Below are positions 33,294-40,671 of a stretch of 64,000 nt of DNA, one piece after another. The translations under genes were made by a program, and so were the position numbers. The stretch's first letter is position 1. The number at the start of each line of letters is the position of its first letter. Under the pieces are notes generated by a model that saw nothing but the letters and a program-made list of their open reading frames with translations, was not told where the DNA came from and did no database searches. This DNA is from Methanomassiliicoccaceae archaeon UBA71 (GTDB taxonomy: Archaea; Thermoplasmatota; Thermoplasmata; Methanomassiliicoccales; Methanomethylophilaceae), in the NCBI GenBank assembly GCA_002504405.1, contig DARO01000005.1, forward strand, positions 186,001 to 250,000, read 5' to 3'.

Positions 33294-33794
33294 ATGCAGC
33301 CGAATATGAAGAACAATCAGATGAGCGAGGCGGAGGTCGCAGAACTTCTGGACAGGATGGACATGGGCGCCATATCCACGATCGGGGAGGACGGCTTCCC
33401 ATATGCCGTTCCGGTGAACTATGTCATTATCGACGGGAAGGTGTACATCCACGGACGCAAGCTCGGAGAGAAGGTAGACAACATAAAGAGGAACCCCAAG
33501 GTGTGCTTCACTGTCTGGCAGAGGAAGGGCTACGAGGACTGCGGGGTCCCCGCATGCGACACTACGACGGTCTACGAGTGCGTCGTCATCCGCGGAAACG
33601 TCATCTTCATCGATGATGTGGACACCAAGGCGAAGGTTCTGCAGGCCATCGCCGACAAGCTGGTTCCCGACAAGAAGGACATGGACATGAAGAAGGTCCC
33701 GCCCACACTCATCTATATGATCGAGCCCGTGAGCATGACCGGAAAGTACCACAGGCCCGCAGCCGGCAACAACGTCCGCGTAAGGGAGTGCTGA
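33294..33794 (+). CDS. Pyridoxamine 5'-phosphate oxidase-like flavin-binding protein (NimA-like)
   Basis: A 166-residue split-barrel protein of the PPOX/NimA type. The signature GAISTIGEDGFPYAVPVNYVII (in part), VYIHGRKLGEKVDNIKRNPKVCF and the end RPAAGN fit nitroimidazole-resistance-like FMN proteins found in anaerobes. Such proteins may reduce nitro compounds or bind flavin or heme. I choose the ATG at 33294 because GGAG lies about 9 nt upstream; an earlier ORF start is less likely. It is in line with the HxlR-controlled gene. Confidence 0.86.
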   Translation: MQPNMKNNQMSEAEVAELLDRMDMGAISTIGEDGFPYAVPVNYVIIDGKVYIHGRKLGEKVDNIKRNPKVCFTVWQRKGYEDCGVPACDTTTVYECVVIRGNVIFIDDVDTKAKVLQAIADKLVPDKKDMDMKKVPPTLIYMIEPVSMTGKYHRPAAGNNVRVREC

Positions 33795-33800
33795 AGCTCC

Positions 33801-33992
33801 CTACGGCCGTTTCTTGAACGTGCCCGGCGCCAGGGGCCCGCCGGTCGTGGCGCTGGGCACAACATCGGTACGGGATTCGTCCTTCGACGCAGTCGGATCC
33901 CCGACCATTGTCCCCTGGTCATCCGAGATTCCCCAGTACGACCTCCAGTCGTCCGCCGGCCTGGGGAACGTGTGCTGGTCCAGGCGAGTCCA
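33801..33992 (-). pseudogene. Small ORF without a start codon, possibly frameshifted
   Basis: On the minus strand a coding-like frame reads LDQHTFPRPADDWRSYWG, then ISDDQGTMVGDPTASKDESR and TTGGPLAPGTFKKRP, ending in TAG. Codons prefer G or C at third position, as in real genes here. The frame has no ATG, GTG or TTG at its 5' end; the ATG at 33993 lies 1 nt out of frame, and a TGA closes the frame a few codons earlier. Either a single-base indel broke a gene of about 65 codons or the start is unusual. The product is unknown. Confidence 0.35.
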
Positions 33993-34037
33993 TGATGATA
34001 AATGCGGTCAGGTTCGCGTCCATCCGAGGAATAAGGC

Positions 34038-34352
34038 ATGAAAACCGATGAGGACATCCGGATTCTGGAGCTGATGGTGCGCATGCACTGCCATGGCAGG
34101 CACGGTGAAGCGGACCTCTGTGACAGATGCAGGGAGCTTCTGGATTATGCTGTCTCGAGATCCGGTCGGTGCGTGCAACCTCCAGGGACGGCATGTGCCG
34201 CGTGCCCATCTTGTTGCTATCGCCCGGAGATGAGGGACCGCATGCGCGAGGCCATGAGGTACAGCGGTCCAAGGATGGCGATCCGTCATCCCCTTCTCGC
34301 TTTCCGTCACCTCTCCTCCGTCCGCAAAGGGACTAGATCGCACTCAGAGTGA
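34038..34352 (+). CDS. YgbA-like nitrous oxide-stimulated promoter family protein
   Basis: A 104-residue Cys/His-rich protein matching the YgbA_NO family: MHCHGRHGEADLCDRCRELL, DYAVSRSGRC, ACAACPSCCYRPEMRDRMRE and AMRYSGPRM...HPLLAFRHL. In enterobacteria the ygbA gene is induced by nitrosative stress and aids recovery from it. Its cysteines probably bind a metal. Together with the PPOX-like flavoprotein and the Cys-rich gene upstream, it suggests a small nitrosative/redox stress patch. Known function in archaea is lacking. Confidence 0.85.
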   Translation: MKTDEDIRILELMVRMHCHGRHGEADLCDRCRELLDYAVSRSGRCVQPPGTACAACPSCCYRPEMRDRMREAMRYSGPRMAIRHPLLAFRHLSSVRKGTRSHSE

Positions 34353-34386
34353 ATCATTTTTCAACTCAGCCGTCGATATCTCCATC

Positions 34387-34638
34387 ATGGCTGCTAATGA
34401 GGATGTCGGAACGGTGCCAGAAGGGGCGGAGACCAAGGACGCGAAGAAGGGAGGCGCCTACTTCGTCTCCACTCATCCCGACGGCGGATGGCAGGTCAAG
34501 AAGGCCAATGCCCAGAAGGCACTTAAGAGATTCAAGACCAAGGCCGAAGCGGAGGCATACGCCAAGCAGGTGGCAACCAACCAGGGAACAAGCGTCGTCC
34601 GCAAGAAGAAGGACGGCAAGATTCAGAAGAAGAAGTGA
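34387..34638 (+). CDS. DUF2188 domain protein
   Basis: An 83-residue lysine-rich protein. The DUF2188 pattern is clear: YFVSTHPDGGWQVKKANAQK followed by ALKRFKTKAEAEAYAKQVA and a basic tail (RKKKDGKIQKKK). The family is widespread and its role is unknown. Its charge suggests nucleic acid contact. A TATA-like sequence (ATCATTTTTCAAC) lies about 30-40 nt upstream of the ATG. Confidence 0.82.
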   Translation: MAANEDVGTVPEGAETKDAKKGGAYFVSTHPDGGWQVKKANAQKALKRFKTKAEAEAYAKQVATNQGTSVVRKKKDGKIQKKK

Positions 34639-34647
34639 AACGGTTTG

Positions 34648-34667
34648 GAGGGGGTCACCGACCCCTC
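34648..34667. terminator. Hairpin between DUF2188 gene and hypC
   Basis: GAGGGG(G)TC/GACCCCTC stem with one bulge and a 3-nt loop, between convergent stop codons. Confidence 0.5.
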
Positions 34668-34898
34668 TCACTCGAAACTCGTGGTTTCGCTGTCGAGGAC
34701 CTCGTTCCAGAGTCTGATGGTCTCCTGGGCGTCCTCCTCGTCCATAACCTGTATAGCGAATCCTGCGTGGACGACCGCCCAGTCTCCGACCTCGGCGTCC
34801 ACCATCGAGAGGTTGGCCTTCCTGACCACCCCTCCGAAGTCGACGTCGCCCATCTCTCCCTCGATGCTCACGATCTTACCGGGTACTGCAAGGCACAT
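34668..34898 (-). CDS. hypC: Hydrogenase maturation chaperone HypC
   Basis: A 76-residue HypC/HupF chaperone. The defining start MCLAVPGKIVSIEG exposes Cys2 after Met removal, which carries the Fe(CN)2CO unit from HypD to the hydrogenase large subunit. For this reason I use the ATG at 34898 and not the in-frame codons three to nine bases earlier. The rest (DFGGVVRKANLSMVDAEVGDWAVVHAGFAI in part) matches the small barrel. It follows nac in the alaX-nac-hypC operon and should mature hydrogenases such as the Ech enzyme in this window. Confidence 0.93.
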   Translation of the reverse strand: MCLAVPGKIVSIEGEMGDVDFGGVVRKANLSMVDAEVGDWAVVHAGFAIQVMDEEDAQETIRLWNEVLDSETTSFE

Positions 34899-34903
34899 CT
34901 CCA

Positions 34904-35269
34904 TCACTCCGTCATTATCTTGATGATTGCTTCAGCGGGCTGGCCGTCCGCGGCCTTGAGTGCCTCCACTGCCCTGGCAGCGTCGCATCCCGTCTGGGAC
35001 ATCACAAGATCAACGTCCTCCTGAGGGAACGTCACGGGCGCCTCCCCCTCCTCGCCTGGAGCAGCCACTCTCTCGATTGTCTCCCCGGCGACCTGGTAGG
35101 TCTTGCTTCCGCCCATCTCGACGCACACGACCTCGGCGTTCCTGACCACGATCTCCTTCTCGGAGGTCCTGATCACCACCTCGATCACACCGTCGAGCGC
35201 CGACTGCTTGATGCCCATCTTTTTCATGGCCTGCTTCATCTGGCGGTCGTTCATCCTCATTCCGGACAT
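34904..35269 (-). CDS. nac: Nascent polypeptide-associated complex protein
   Basis: A 121-residue archaeal NAC homolog. It has the NAC domain (MKKMGIKQSALDGVIEVVI, VVRNAEVVCVEMGGSKTYQV) and a C-terminal UBA domain (FPQEDVDLVMSQTGCDAARAVEALKAADG, in part). The homodimer binds the ribosome exit tunnel and nascent chains. It lies between alaX and hypC, all within short gaps. Confidence 0.93.
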   Translation of the reverse strand: MSGMRMNDRQMKQAMKKMGIKQSALDGVIEVVIRTSEKEIVVRNAEVVCVEMGGSKTYQVAGETIERVAAPGEEGEAPVTFPQEDVDLVMSQTGCDAARAVEALKAADGQPAEAIIKIMTE

Positions 35270-35295
35270 GGACTCCCAATCCCCCTTCTAGTAAT

Positions 35296-36477
35296 TTAAC
35301 TAAGTGCTTTACTGACGGCTTCCTTCAGTGCCGTGAGGACTTCACCGGCGAGGGCGGGGTCCTGCACGCCTCCCTGCGCGAACTCCGGCTTGCCACCCCC
35401 TCTGCCACCGAACGGCTTCAGTACCTCGGGGAGCAGCTTCCTGCAGTCCACCGCCGGATCGCCAGATGCCAGTATGACCGATAGCGTGTCGGAAACGCCG
35501 ACCACGGCGGCGACTCCGCCTTTCGCCCTGAAGGATTCCGCCGCGTCCGTGAGCGCGGAACGGTCTGTTCCTGGGAGCACGACGGCGTACACCATCAACC
35601 TCCCGACCTCCTCCGGGACAGTCGCCGCGGCGAGATCCCTGACCGCACCTTTCAGCAGCCTTCCCTGCAGGTCCTGGTCATGTCTCAAGTTGGCGACGGC
35701 GCGCGGCGAGTCCTCGGCCTTGCATCCGATCTCGTCGATTACCCTGAGGGCCAGGTTGGACAGGTCGGCGGCCGCGTCTTTGGCCGCCTGCCCGACCTTG
35801 AAGTGTATCGCCACCCCGTCCTTGCCAGCGGACACCTTCTTGTCGACGATCAGCATCTCCAGCTCTCCCGTCTCCATGACGTGCACGCCGCTGCATGCAG
35901 AGTAGTCGATGTCCCCGATGGCGACAACGGAAATCTCCTCGTCCTCCGGAATCCTGTCCAGCTTGATCCTCACATGCTCCAGAGCAGGGTCGTCCCTGTC
36001 CATTATGGTCTTCGTCACCGACAGGTTGTCCACTATCGCCCTGTTGGCGAATCTCTGGGCTTCGGCGATCTGCTCCCATGTGAGGTCGCGGTCGACGATG
36101 ACGTATTTGCTCTCGGGGGAGATCATGATCTTGACGATCGAGAGGTCCTGGCACTGTCTCTTCAGGGAGCAGAACAGCAGATGCTCGCCGGTATGGCCCT
36201 GCATGAGGTCGTAGCGCCTGTCCCAGTCAACGCTGCACCAGACCCTCTCCCCTGGCTTCAGGTCGTTTCCCGGAACCCTGTGGACTATGTCCCCGTTCCC
36301 ATCGGTGAAGGCCTCCGTGACCCTGTGCCCGCGGATGGTCCCGGTGTCGCAGACCTGTCCTCCACCACCGGGGTAGAACGCGGTGCTGTCCAATACGACA
36401 TCGTCCCCATTCACGGAGACGACGTTCGCCTCGAACTCGGATCCGTACCCATCGCGCCTGAAGATCTCGTCAGTCAT
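35296..36477 (-). CDS. alaX: Alanyl-tRNA editing protein AlaX with DHHA1 domain
   Basis: A 393-residue free-standing editing protein that hydrolyses Ser- or Gly-tRNA-Ala. Zinc site motifs HTGEHLL (about residue 95) and CSGVHVMETGELE (C...H) are intact, after an AlaRS second-domain-like N-terminus (STAFYPGGGGQVCDTG). A C-terminal DHHA1 domain from about residue 280 ends in GGRGGGKPEFAQGG, the tRNA-binding motif of AlaRS. So it is the long AlaX-L form. It leads the alaX-nac-hypC operon and is divergent from the Lrp gene. Confidence 0.92.
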   Translation of the reverse strand: MTDEIFRRDGYGSEFEANVVSVNGDDVVLDSTAFYPGGGGQVCDTGTIRGHRVTEAFTDGNGDIVHRVPGNDLKPGERVWCSVDWDRRYDLMQGHTGEHLLFCSLKRQCQDLSIVKIMISPESKYVIVDRDLTWEQIAEAQRFANRAIVDNLSVTKTIMDRDDPALEHVRIKLDRIPEDEEISVVAIGDIDYSACSGVHVMETGELEMLIVDKKVSAGKDGVAIHFKVGQAAKDAAADLSNLALRVIDEIGCKAEDSPRAVANLRHDQDLQGRLLKGAVRDLAAATVPEEVGRLMVYAVVLPGTDRSALTDAAESFRAKGGVAAVVGVSDTLSVILASGDPAVDCRKLLPEVLKPFGGRGGGKPEFAQGGVQDPALAGEVLTALKEAVSKALS

Positions 36478-36538
36478 GTGATCGCCTTGTCTCGCATAGA
36501 AGTAACCTATTAATAAATACCATCGAAGCGATTCCGGG

Positions 36539-37015
36539 ATGATACATATGTCGCTCGCGGACTATGATGAACTGGACAAACGTATAATCGAGCTCTTGTG
36601 CAGGTCCAGTCAGGGGTCGTACAGGCAGCTTGCCAAGCAGCTGGAGGTCCACCCCACGACCCTCATACAGAGGGTAAAGAACCTCGAGTCCAGGGGCGTC
36701 ATCTGCGGATACCGTGCCAGCATCGACTACATGAAGCTGGGGTTCGACTACATGGGTCTGGTCAGCATATACGCCGACAACGTCATGACGGTGCAGGATG
36801 AGATAGCCCAGATCCCCCAGGTGATCTCCGTGTTCGACGTCACGGGGGAGAGCGACTGCGTCGCGTGGATCGCATGCCTGAACAGGGACGAGTTTTCGGA
36901 CGTCGTCAAGGAGATCAACAAGATCCCTGATGTGAAGAAGACCAACACCTCGGTCATACTGAACATCAAGAAGGACCCGTTCGCATACATACCTCCGATA
37001 CTCGGAGAGAGATGA
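36539..37015 (+). CDS. Lrp/AsnC family transcriptional regulator
   Basis: A 158-residue Lrp-type regulator. The N-terminal HTH (LDKRIIELLCRSSQGSYRQL, AKQLEVHPTTLIQRVKNLES) is followed by a RAM/AsnC_trans_reg domain (YADNVMTVQDEIAQIPQVIS, FDVTGESDCVAWIACLNR). Its effector is probably an amino acid. A TATA box (TATTAATAAATAC) lies about 24 nt before the ATG at 36539, so it is leaderless. The target is unknown; divergent alaX is one candidate. Confidence 0.9.
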   Translation: MIHMSLADYDELDKRIIELLCRSSQGSYRQLAKQLEVHPTTLIQRVKNLESRGVICGYRASIDYMKLGFDYMGLVSIYADNVMTVQDEIAQIPQVISVFDVTGESDCVAWIACLNRDEFSDVVKEINKIPDVKKTNTSVILNIKKDPFAYIPPILGER

Positions 37016-37021
37016 GTTTGG

Positions 37022-37074
37022 GCACGGCCCCCTTAGCGTACCGCCCCAGCTCAACCAGCGGGGGCGCGTGCGCA
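37022..37074 (+). other. Structured GC-rich element between lrp and aspS
   Basis: GCAC-G-GCCCCC near the left end pairs with GGGGGC-GC-GTGC at the right end, enclosing an inner CGCCCC...GGGGCG option. It starts a few bases after the lrp-like stop and is followed by a T-rich run holding the TATA-like TTTTATATGCC (37077-37087). It is probably the lrp terminator, but the long loop and alternative pairings make a structured RNA possible. No cloverleaf can be folded. Confidence 0.35.
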
Positions 37075-37124
37075 TTGTTTTATATGCCTTCCTGAATCGC
37101 GTGCGTATATAGAGAGGCGCTCTT

Positions 37125-38945
37125 ATGAGAAGAACGAACACCTGCGGTGAGCTGAGGTCCTCGGACCTCGGGAAGGAGGTATGCCTCCAGGGATGGGTTA
37201 GGTTCTCCAGGGACCATGGCGGAGTCGCTTTCATCGACCTCGCCGACAGATTCGGGATCACACAGGTGGTCTTCGATCCGGAGGATCTGCCCGAGGGTGC
37301 GGACGCTGCACGCCTGGACGCTGTTATGAGGACATTCACGCGCGAGTCCTGCGTTTCCATCGACGGGATCGTCAGGAAGAGGGTGGAGGGCACGGAGGAC
37401 GCCAGGAACCCCACCGGTGAGATCGAGGTCCTCATCACCGACGCGGAGTTGCTCAACAAATCCGCCGTACCGCCGTTCGAGCTCGGCGACCAGAAGGAGG
37501 GGGTCCTGCCCGATGAGGACATCAGGATGAAGTACAGGTACCTGGACCTCAGAAGGACCGAGATGGCCCAGGCCATGGTTTTCAGGAGCAGGCTCGTACA
37601 TCTCGCCAGGCAGTACCTGGAGCAGAGCGGCTTCCTCGAGATAGAGACCCCCATGCTCGGAAGGTCCACCCCCGAGGGCGCCAGGGACTACATAGTCCCG
37701 TCCAGGGTCCACCCCGGGACCTTCTACGCGCTGCCCCAGAGCCCCCAGCTGTTCAAGCAGATGCTCATGGTGGCCGGAATGGACCGCTACTACCAGGTCG
37801 CCAGATGCTTCCGCGACGAGGATTCCAGGAAGGACAGGCAGCCCGAGTTCACCCAGCTCGACATGGAGATGTCCTTCGTGGACATGAAGGACATCCAGGA
37901 CATGATCGAGGGCATGATGGCCTTCATCTGGAGGGGGCTGTATGGGAAGGAGCTTCAGATCCCGTTCCCGCACATCGCCTATCGCGATGCGATGGAGAGG
38001 TTCGGTTCCGACAAGCCCGACATGAGGTACGGCCTGGAGTACGTGACGCTGACCGACGTCGTCAAGGACGCTCCGTACAAGATCTTCCAGAACGTCATCG
38101 CCGAGGGCGGCATCGTCGCCGGAATGAACCTGAAGAAGGATATCGCAGGGGACAAGATCGGCAGGAACGACAGGGACAGGTACATCCACTACGCGAAGAA
38201 GGTCGGGCTCGGAGGGCTCACCTGGATGTGGGTGGAGAACGGCAAGCTCGAGAGCAACATCACCAAGTACTTCACCCCGGAGATCCTCGAGAACATCAAG
38301 ACCACGATGAACGCCGAGGAGGGGGACGTACTCTTCCTCATCGCCGGACCCTGGAAGGCAACCTACGAGGGTGGCGGATTCGTCAGGAAGAAGATCGCCG
38401 AGGATCTGGACCTCATCCCGAAGGATGTGTTCCAGTTCTTCTGGATGGACGAGTGCCCCATGTTCGAGATCGACCCGGTGTCAGGCAAGTACGATGCCTT
38501 CCACCACCCCTTCGTCCTTCCGCAGAACGATCTCGACGACGATTATGTCGGAGGTGCATGCTTCGACCTCTGCCTGAACGGCAACGAGCTCGGTTCCGGA
38601 TCCCTCCGTATCCACAACGCCGACCTCCAGAAGGCTGTGTTCCACAAGCTAGGGCTCGACGACCAGAGGATCGAGGAGAACTTCGGGTTCTTCGTGGAGG
38701 CCCTGAGCTACGGTGCGCCTCCCCATGGAGGTATCGCGCTGGGAATCGACAGGCTGTGCGCAATACTCCTCAACAAGGACACCATCAGGGAGGTCATAGC
38801 ATTCCCCAAGAACAAGAGGGCGGTGTCCCTGCTTGACGGCTCTCCCGAGAAGGTCGCCGATGAGAAGCTAGAGGAGCTGCAGATAATCTCCCTGGCCGGA
38901 GACCTGGACATAGGCGAGTTCGACGAGTCCTCGGATTCCGAGTAA
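37125..38945 (+). CDS. aspS: Aspartyl-tRNA synthetase, bacterial type
   Basis: A 606-residue class II AspRS. N-terminal OB fold (LQGWVRFSRDHGGVAFIDLADR in part), motif 2 (YQVARCFRDEDSRKDRQPEFTQLD in part, with bacterial RQPEFTQ), and motif 3 (GIALGIDRLCAIL). Between motifs 2 and 3 lies an insert of about 130 residues corresponding to the bacterial GAD domain. Typical archaeal AspRS is only about 430-440 residues and lacks it, so this gene looks bacterial in origin. With gatCAB nearby and no AsnRS in view it may be non-discriminating, charging tRNA-Asn with Asp. A TATA-like box lies at about 37102-37113. Confidence 0.93.
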   Translation: MRRTNTCGELRSSDLGKEVCLQGWVRFSRDHGGVAFIDLADRFGITQVVFDPEDLPEGADAARLDAVMRTFTRESCVSIDGIVRKRVEGTEDARNPTGEIEVLITDAELLNKSAVPPFELGDQKEGVLPDEDIRMKYRYLDLRRTEMAQAMVFRSRLVHLARQYLEQSGFLEIETPMLGRSTPEGARDYIVPSRVHPGTFYALPQSPQLFKQMLMVAGMDRYYQVARCFRDEDSRKDRQPEFTQLDMEMSFVDMKDIQDMIEGMMAFIWRGLYGKELQIPFPHIAYRDAMERFGSDKPDMRYGLEYVTLTDVVKDAPYKIFQNVIAEGGIVAGMNLKKDIAGDKIGRNDRDRYIHYAKKVGLGGLTWMWVENGKLESNITKYFTPEILENIKTTMNAEEGDVLFLIAGPWKATYEGGGFVRKKIAEDLDLIPKDVFQFFWMDECPMFEIDPVSGKYDAFHHPFVLPQNDLDDDYVGGACFDLCLNGNELGSGSLRIHNADLQKAVFHKLGLDDQRIEENFGFFVEALSYGAPPHGGIALGIDRLCAILLNKDTIREVIAFPKNKRAVSLLDGSPEKVADEKLEELQIISLAGDLDIGEFDESSDSE

Positions 38946-38952
38946 ACGGGAT

Positions 38953-38966
38953 GGGGCGGCAGCCCC
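38953..38966 (+). terminator. Hairpin after aspS
   Basis: GGGGC/GCCCC stem with a short loop 8 nt after the aspS stop, followed by TCCCTTCTTCTTTC, a pyrimidine-rich tail. Confidence 0.5.
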
Positions 38967-39106
38967 TCCCTTCTTCTTTCAGCGTCTACACTGTTTTATT
39001 CCGTATCATTGAAAGGACTCGGAGTTGTCACACATCATGTGCTCCATGAGGTTCTATTCATGGAATGAACCATTCCGCGGCGTCCCGGTCAATCAGCCAG
39101 ATAATT

Positions 39107-39122
39107 TTTAGGAAAACCTAAA
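39107..39122 (+). promoter_or_regulatory. DtxR/IdeR-like box in the promoter of a mini-operon
   Basis: TTTAGGAAAACCTAAA is a palindrome with 6-bp arms (TTTAGG/CCTAAA) and a 4-nt centre, the same arm sequence and spacing as the box at 7375-7390. It overlaps AT-rich sequence that can serve as TATA (TAATTTTTA upstream, CTAAATAC downstream). Tiny ORFs start at 39138 and 39227. Metal-responsive control is inferred from motif similarity. Confidence 0.55.
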
Positions 39123-39137
39123 TACTTATTAGACATC

Positions 39138-39230
39138 ATGTCGCCAGTGACATTGAGCCGTCTGTCGGCGGCAAGGCCGGACCGTCTGGGGGCGGTCCGA
39201 CCATCTCATGTCGCAGGGGTGAGCCGATGA
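39138..39230 (+). CDS. Tiny ORF 1 of a possible metal-regulated mini-operon (30 aa)
   Basis: A 30-codon ORF beginning with MSPVTLSRLSAARPDRLG, rich in Arg, Ser and Ala. It starts about 30 nt after an AT-rich element next to the DtxR-like box, a spacing suited to a leaderless message. Its sequence includes a 6-bp hairpin (GGACCG...CGGTCC, about 39178-39197). Its TGA overlaps the next ORF's ATG as ATGA, the same coupling used by true operons here. It may be a leader peptide or non-coding. No family is known to me. Confidence 0.3.
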   Translation: MSPVTLSRLSAARPDRLGAVRPSHVAGVSR

Positions 39231-39280
39231 TTATGGGTGCCAAGGCTATGAGAGAGAAGGCTACGAAGAAGAGCAACTGA
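39227..39280 (+). CDS. Tiny ORF 2 of a possible metal-regulated mini-operon (17 aa)
   Basis: A 17-codon ORF encoding MIMGAKAMREKATKKSN. It is preceded by an SD-like GGGGTGA at 4-5 nt and overlaps ORF 1 by 4 nt (ATGA). The peptide is basic and could form an amphipathic helix. A strong hairpin terminator at 39309-39332 follows, so the unit from box to terminator is about 220 nt. It could equally be a small regulatory RNA with an incidental ORF. Confidence 0.35.
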   Translation: MIMGAKAMREKATKKSN

Positions 39281-39308
39281 TTCGAGAATGTGTTTGGAAA
39301 TGGTTTGT

Positions 39309-39332
39309 CGGGGCGGCGATCCGGCCGCCCCG
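39309..39332. terminator. Strong bidirectional hairpin between mini-operon and gatB
   Basis: CGGGGCGGC/GCCGCCCCG, 9-bp perfect stem with loop GATCCG. It lies 2 nt beyond the gatB stop on one side and about 30 nt after the tiny ORF on the other, so it closes both units. Confidence 0.65.
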
Positions 39333-39333
39333 G

Positions 39334-40671
39334 TCAGAGTCTGGACTCGATGATCCTTTTGACGGCGTCGACGACCTCTGCGGAGGAGAATCTGCCGCCT
39401 GTGCTCTTCATAACGAAACCAATGGCCTTGTTCGCCGCCTTGTCGTTCTTCTTGTAATCGGAGACAACCGCGGGATTGGCGTCAAGGAACTCCATGACGA
39501 TCTTGTCGAGGTCTCCAGTGGCCTCCTTTACCGAATCAGCATCCTCTCCAGTCAGCAGGCACTTGATCTCGATGCCGCACTCAGTGTCGGTGATCTGCCC
39601 TGATACGTACTTCTCGATCACGGGCATGATGCCTGACGGATCCGCCCCCCTGGCCTCCATGGCCTTCCAGTTGGCGCTGACGGGACCGGCCACCCATTTG
39701 ACCGCATTCTGGACCCCAACATCCTTGGCGACAGTCTCGAACAGCTCCGCGAGGTCGACGGATGTGGTGATGAGCTGCTTCGCCATCTTCTCGTCGATCC
39801 CGTAGTCCCTAGCCATCCTGACAGTCATCTGCTGGGGGCTCTCCCTGATCCTGATAGAGTCTGCGAGCTCCTTGATGTGGTACACCCCCAGGTCCGGCTC
39901 GTCTATGTAGCCGTAGTCAGCTTCGAACTCCTTCTTCCTGACGCTGATGGTCACGCCGCGCTCCTCATCGAAGCGCCTGGTCTCCCTGTCGATCTTCCCG
40001 CCGGCTTTGAGGATTTTCGTCTGTCTGACCATTTCGAAGGTCAGCGCCCTCTCAACGTTCTTCAGACCGGTGACGTTCTTGACCTCGCACCTCTCCTTTC
40101 CGACGGAGATGTTGCAGTCGCACCTGATGCTTCTCTCGCCGTCGCCCGGCAGGTCGATGACGTGCCTGATGTCGGCGATCAGCTGCCCGAGGAACTCCCT
40201 CGCCTCGGCGGGGGTGGAGATGTCCGGCTCGGTGACGATCTCCGCCAGAGGTATCCCGGAGCGGTTGTAGTCCACAAGGGAGGAGAGGTCCCCGACCCTC
40301 TTGGTCTTGCCGGGATCCTCCTCGATGTGGATCCTCGTGATCCTGATGGGCTTCTTCCCGTTGAGCATGTAGACCCCGCCCTCCCCTATCGGGTTGTCGT
40401 ACTGGGTGATCTGGACGCTCTTCGACATGTCGGGGTAGAAGTACGTCTTCCTGGAGAACCAGGTCGTGTCCGTGATTCTGCATCCGAGCAGCTTGGCGAG
40501 CATGATGCCGTATTCCAGAACCTTCTTGTTCAGGACAGGCCTGGATCCCGGCATGCCGAGGCATGTGGGGCATACGTGCGTGTTGGGCCCGGGTGCCTCG
40601 GTGGTGGGGCAGGAGCAGAACATCTTGGATTTGGTAGGCAACTGCACATGTATCTCCAATCCGATCTTCAT
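39334..40671 (-). CDS. gatB: Asp-tRNA(Asn)/Glu-tRNA(Gln) amidotransferase subunit B
   Basis: A 445-residue GatB. The signature IGLEIHVQLPTKSKMFCSC, the zinc-like cysteines HVCPTCLGMPGSRPVLN, YFYPDMSKSVQITQYD and the GatB/Yqey C-terminal domain (GRFSSAEVVDAVKRI) are present. It phosphorylates the mischarged Asp- or Glu-tRNA and receives ammonia from GatA. The ATG at 40671 overlaps the gatA stop by 4 nt. Confidence 0.95.
   Translation of the reverse strand: MKIGLEIHVQLPTKSKMFCSCPTTEAPGPNTHVCPTCLGMPGSRPVLNKKVLEYGIMLAKLLGCRITDTTWFSRKTYFYPDMSKSVQITQYDNPIGEGGVYMLNGKKPIRITRIHIEEDPGKTKRVGDLSSLVDYNRSGIPLAEIVTEPDISTPAEAREFLGQLIADIRHVIDLPGDGERSIRCDCNISVGKERCEVKNVTGLKNVERALTFEMVRQTKILKAGGKIDRETRRFDEERGVTISVRKKEFEADYGYIDEPDLGVYHIKELADSIRIRESPQQMTVRMARDYGIDEKMAKQLITTSVDLAELFETVAKDVGVQNAVKWVAGPVSANWKAMEARGADPSGIMPVIEKYVSGQITDTECGIEIKCLLTGEDADSVKEATGDLDKIVMEFLDANPAVVSDYKKNDKAANKAIGFVMKSTGGRFSSAEVVDAVKRIIESRL

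Noticed and set aside
33814..34041. Plus-strand frame beginning MNVPGARGPP
   Set aside because: The codon pattern favours the opposite strand frame, which ends in a proper stop at 33801.
37022..37074. tRNA-like look of the GC-rich element before aspS
   Set aside because: No anticodon arm or T-loop TTC motif can be placed, so it is not a tRNA.
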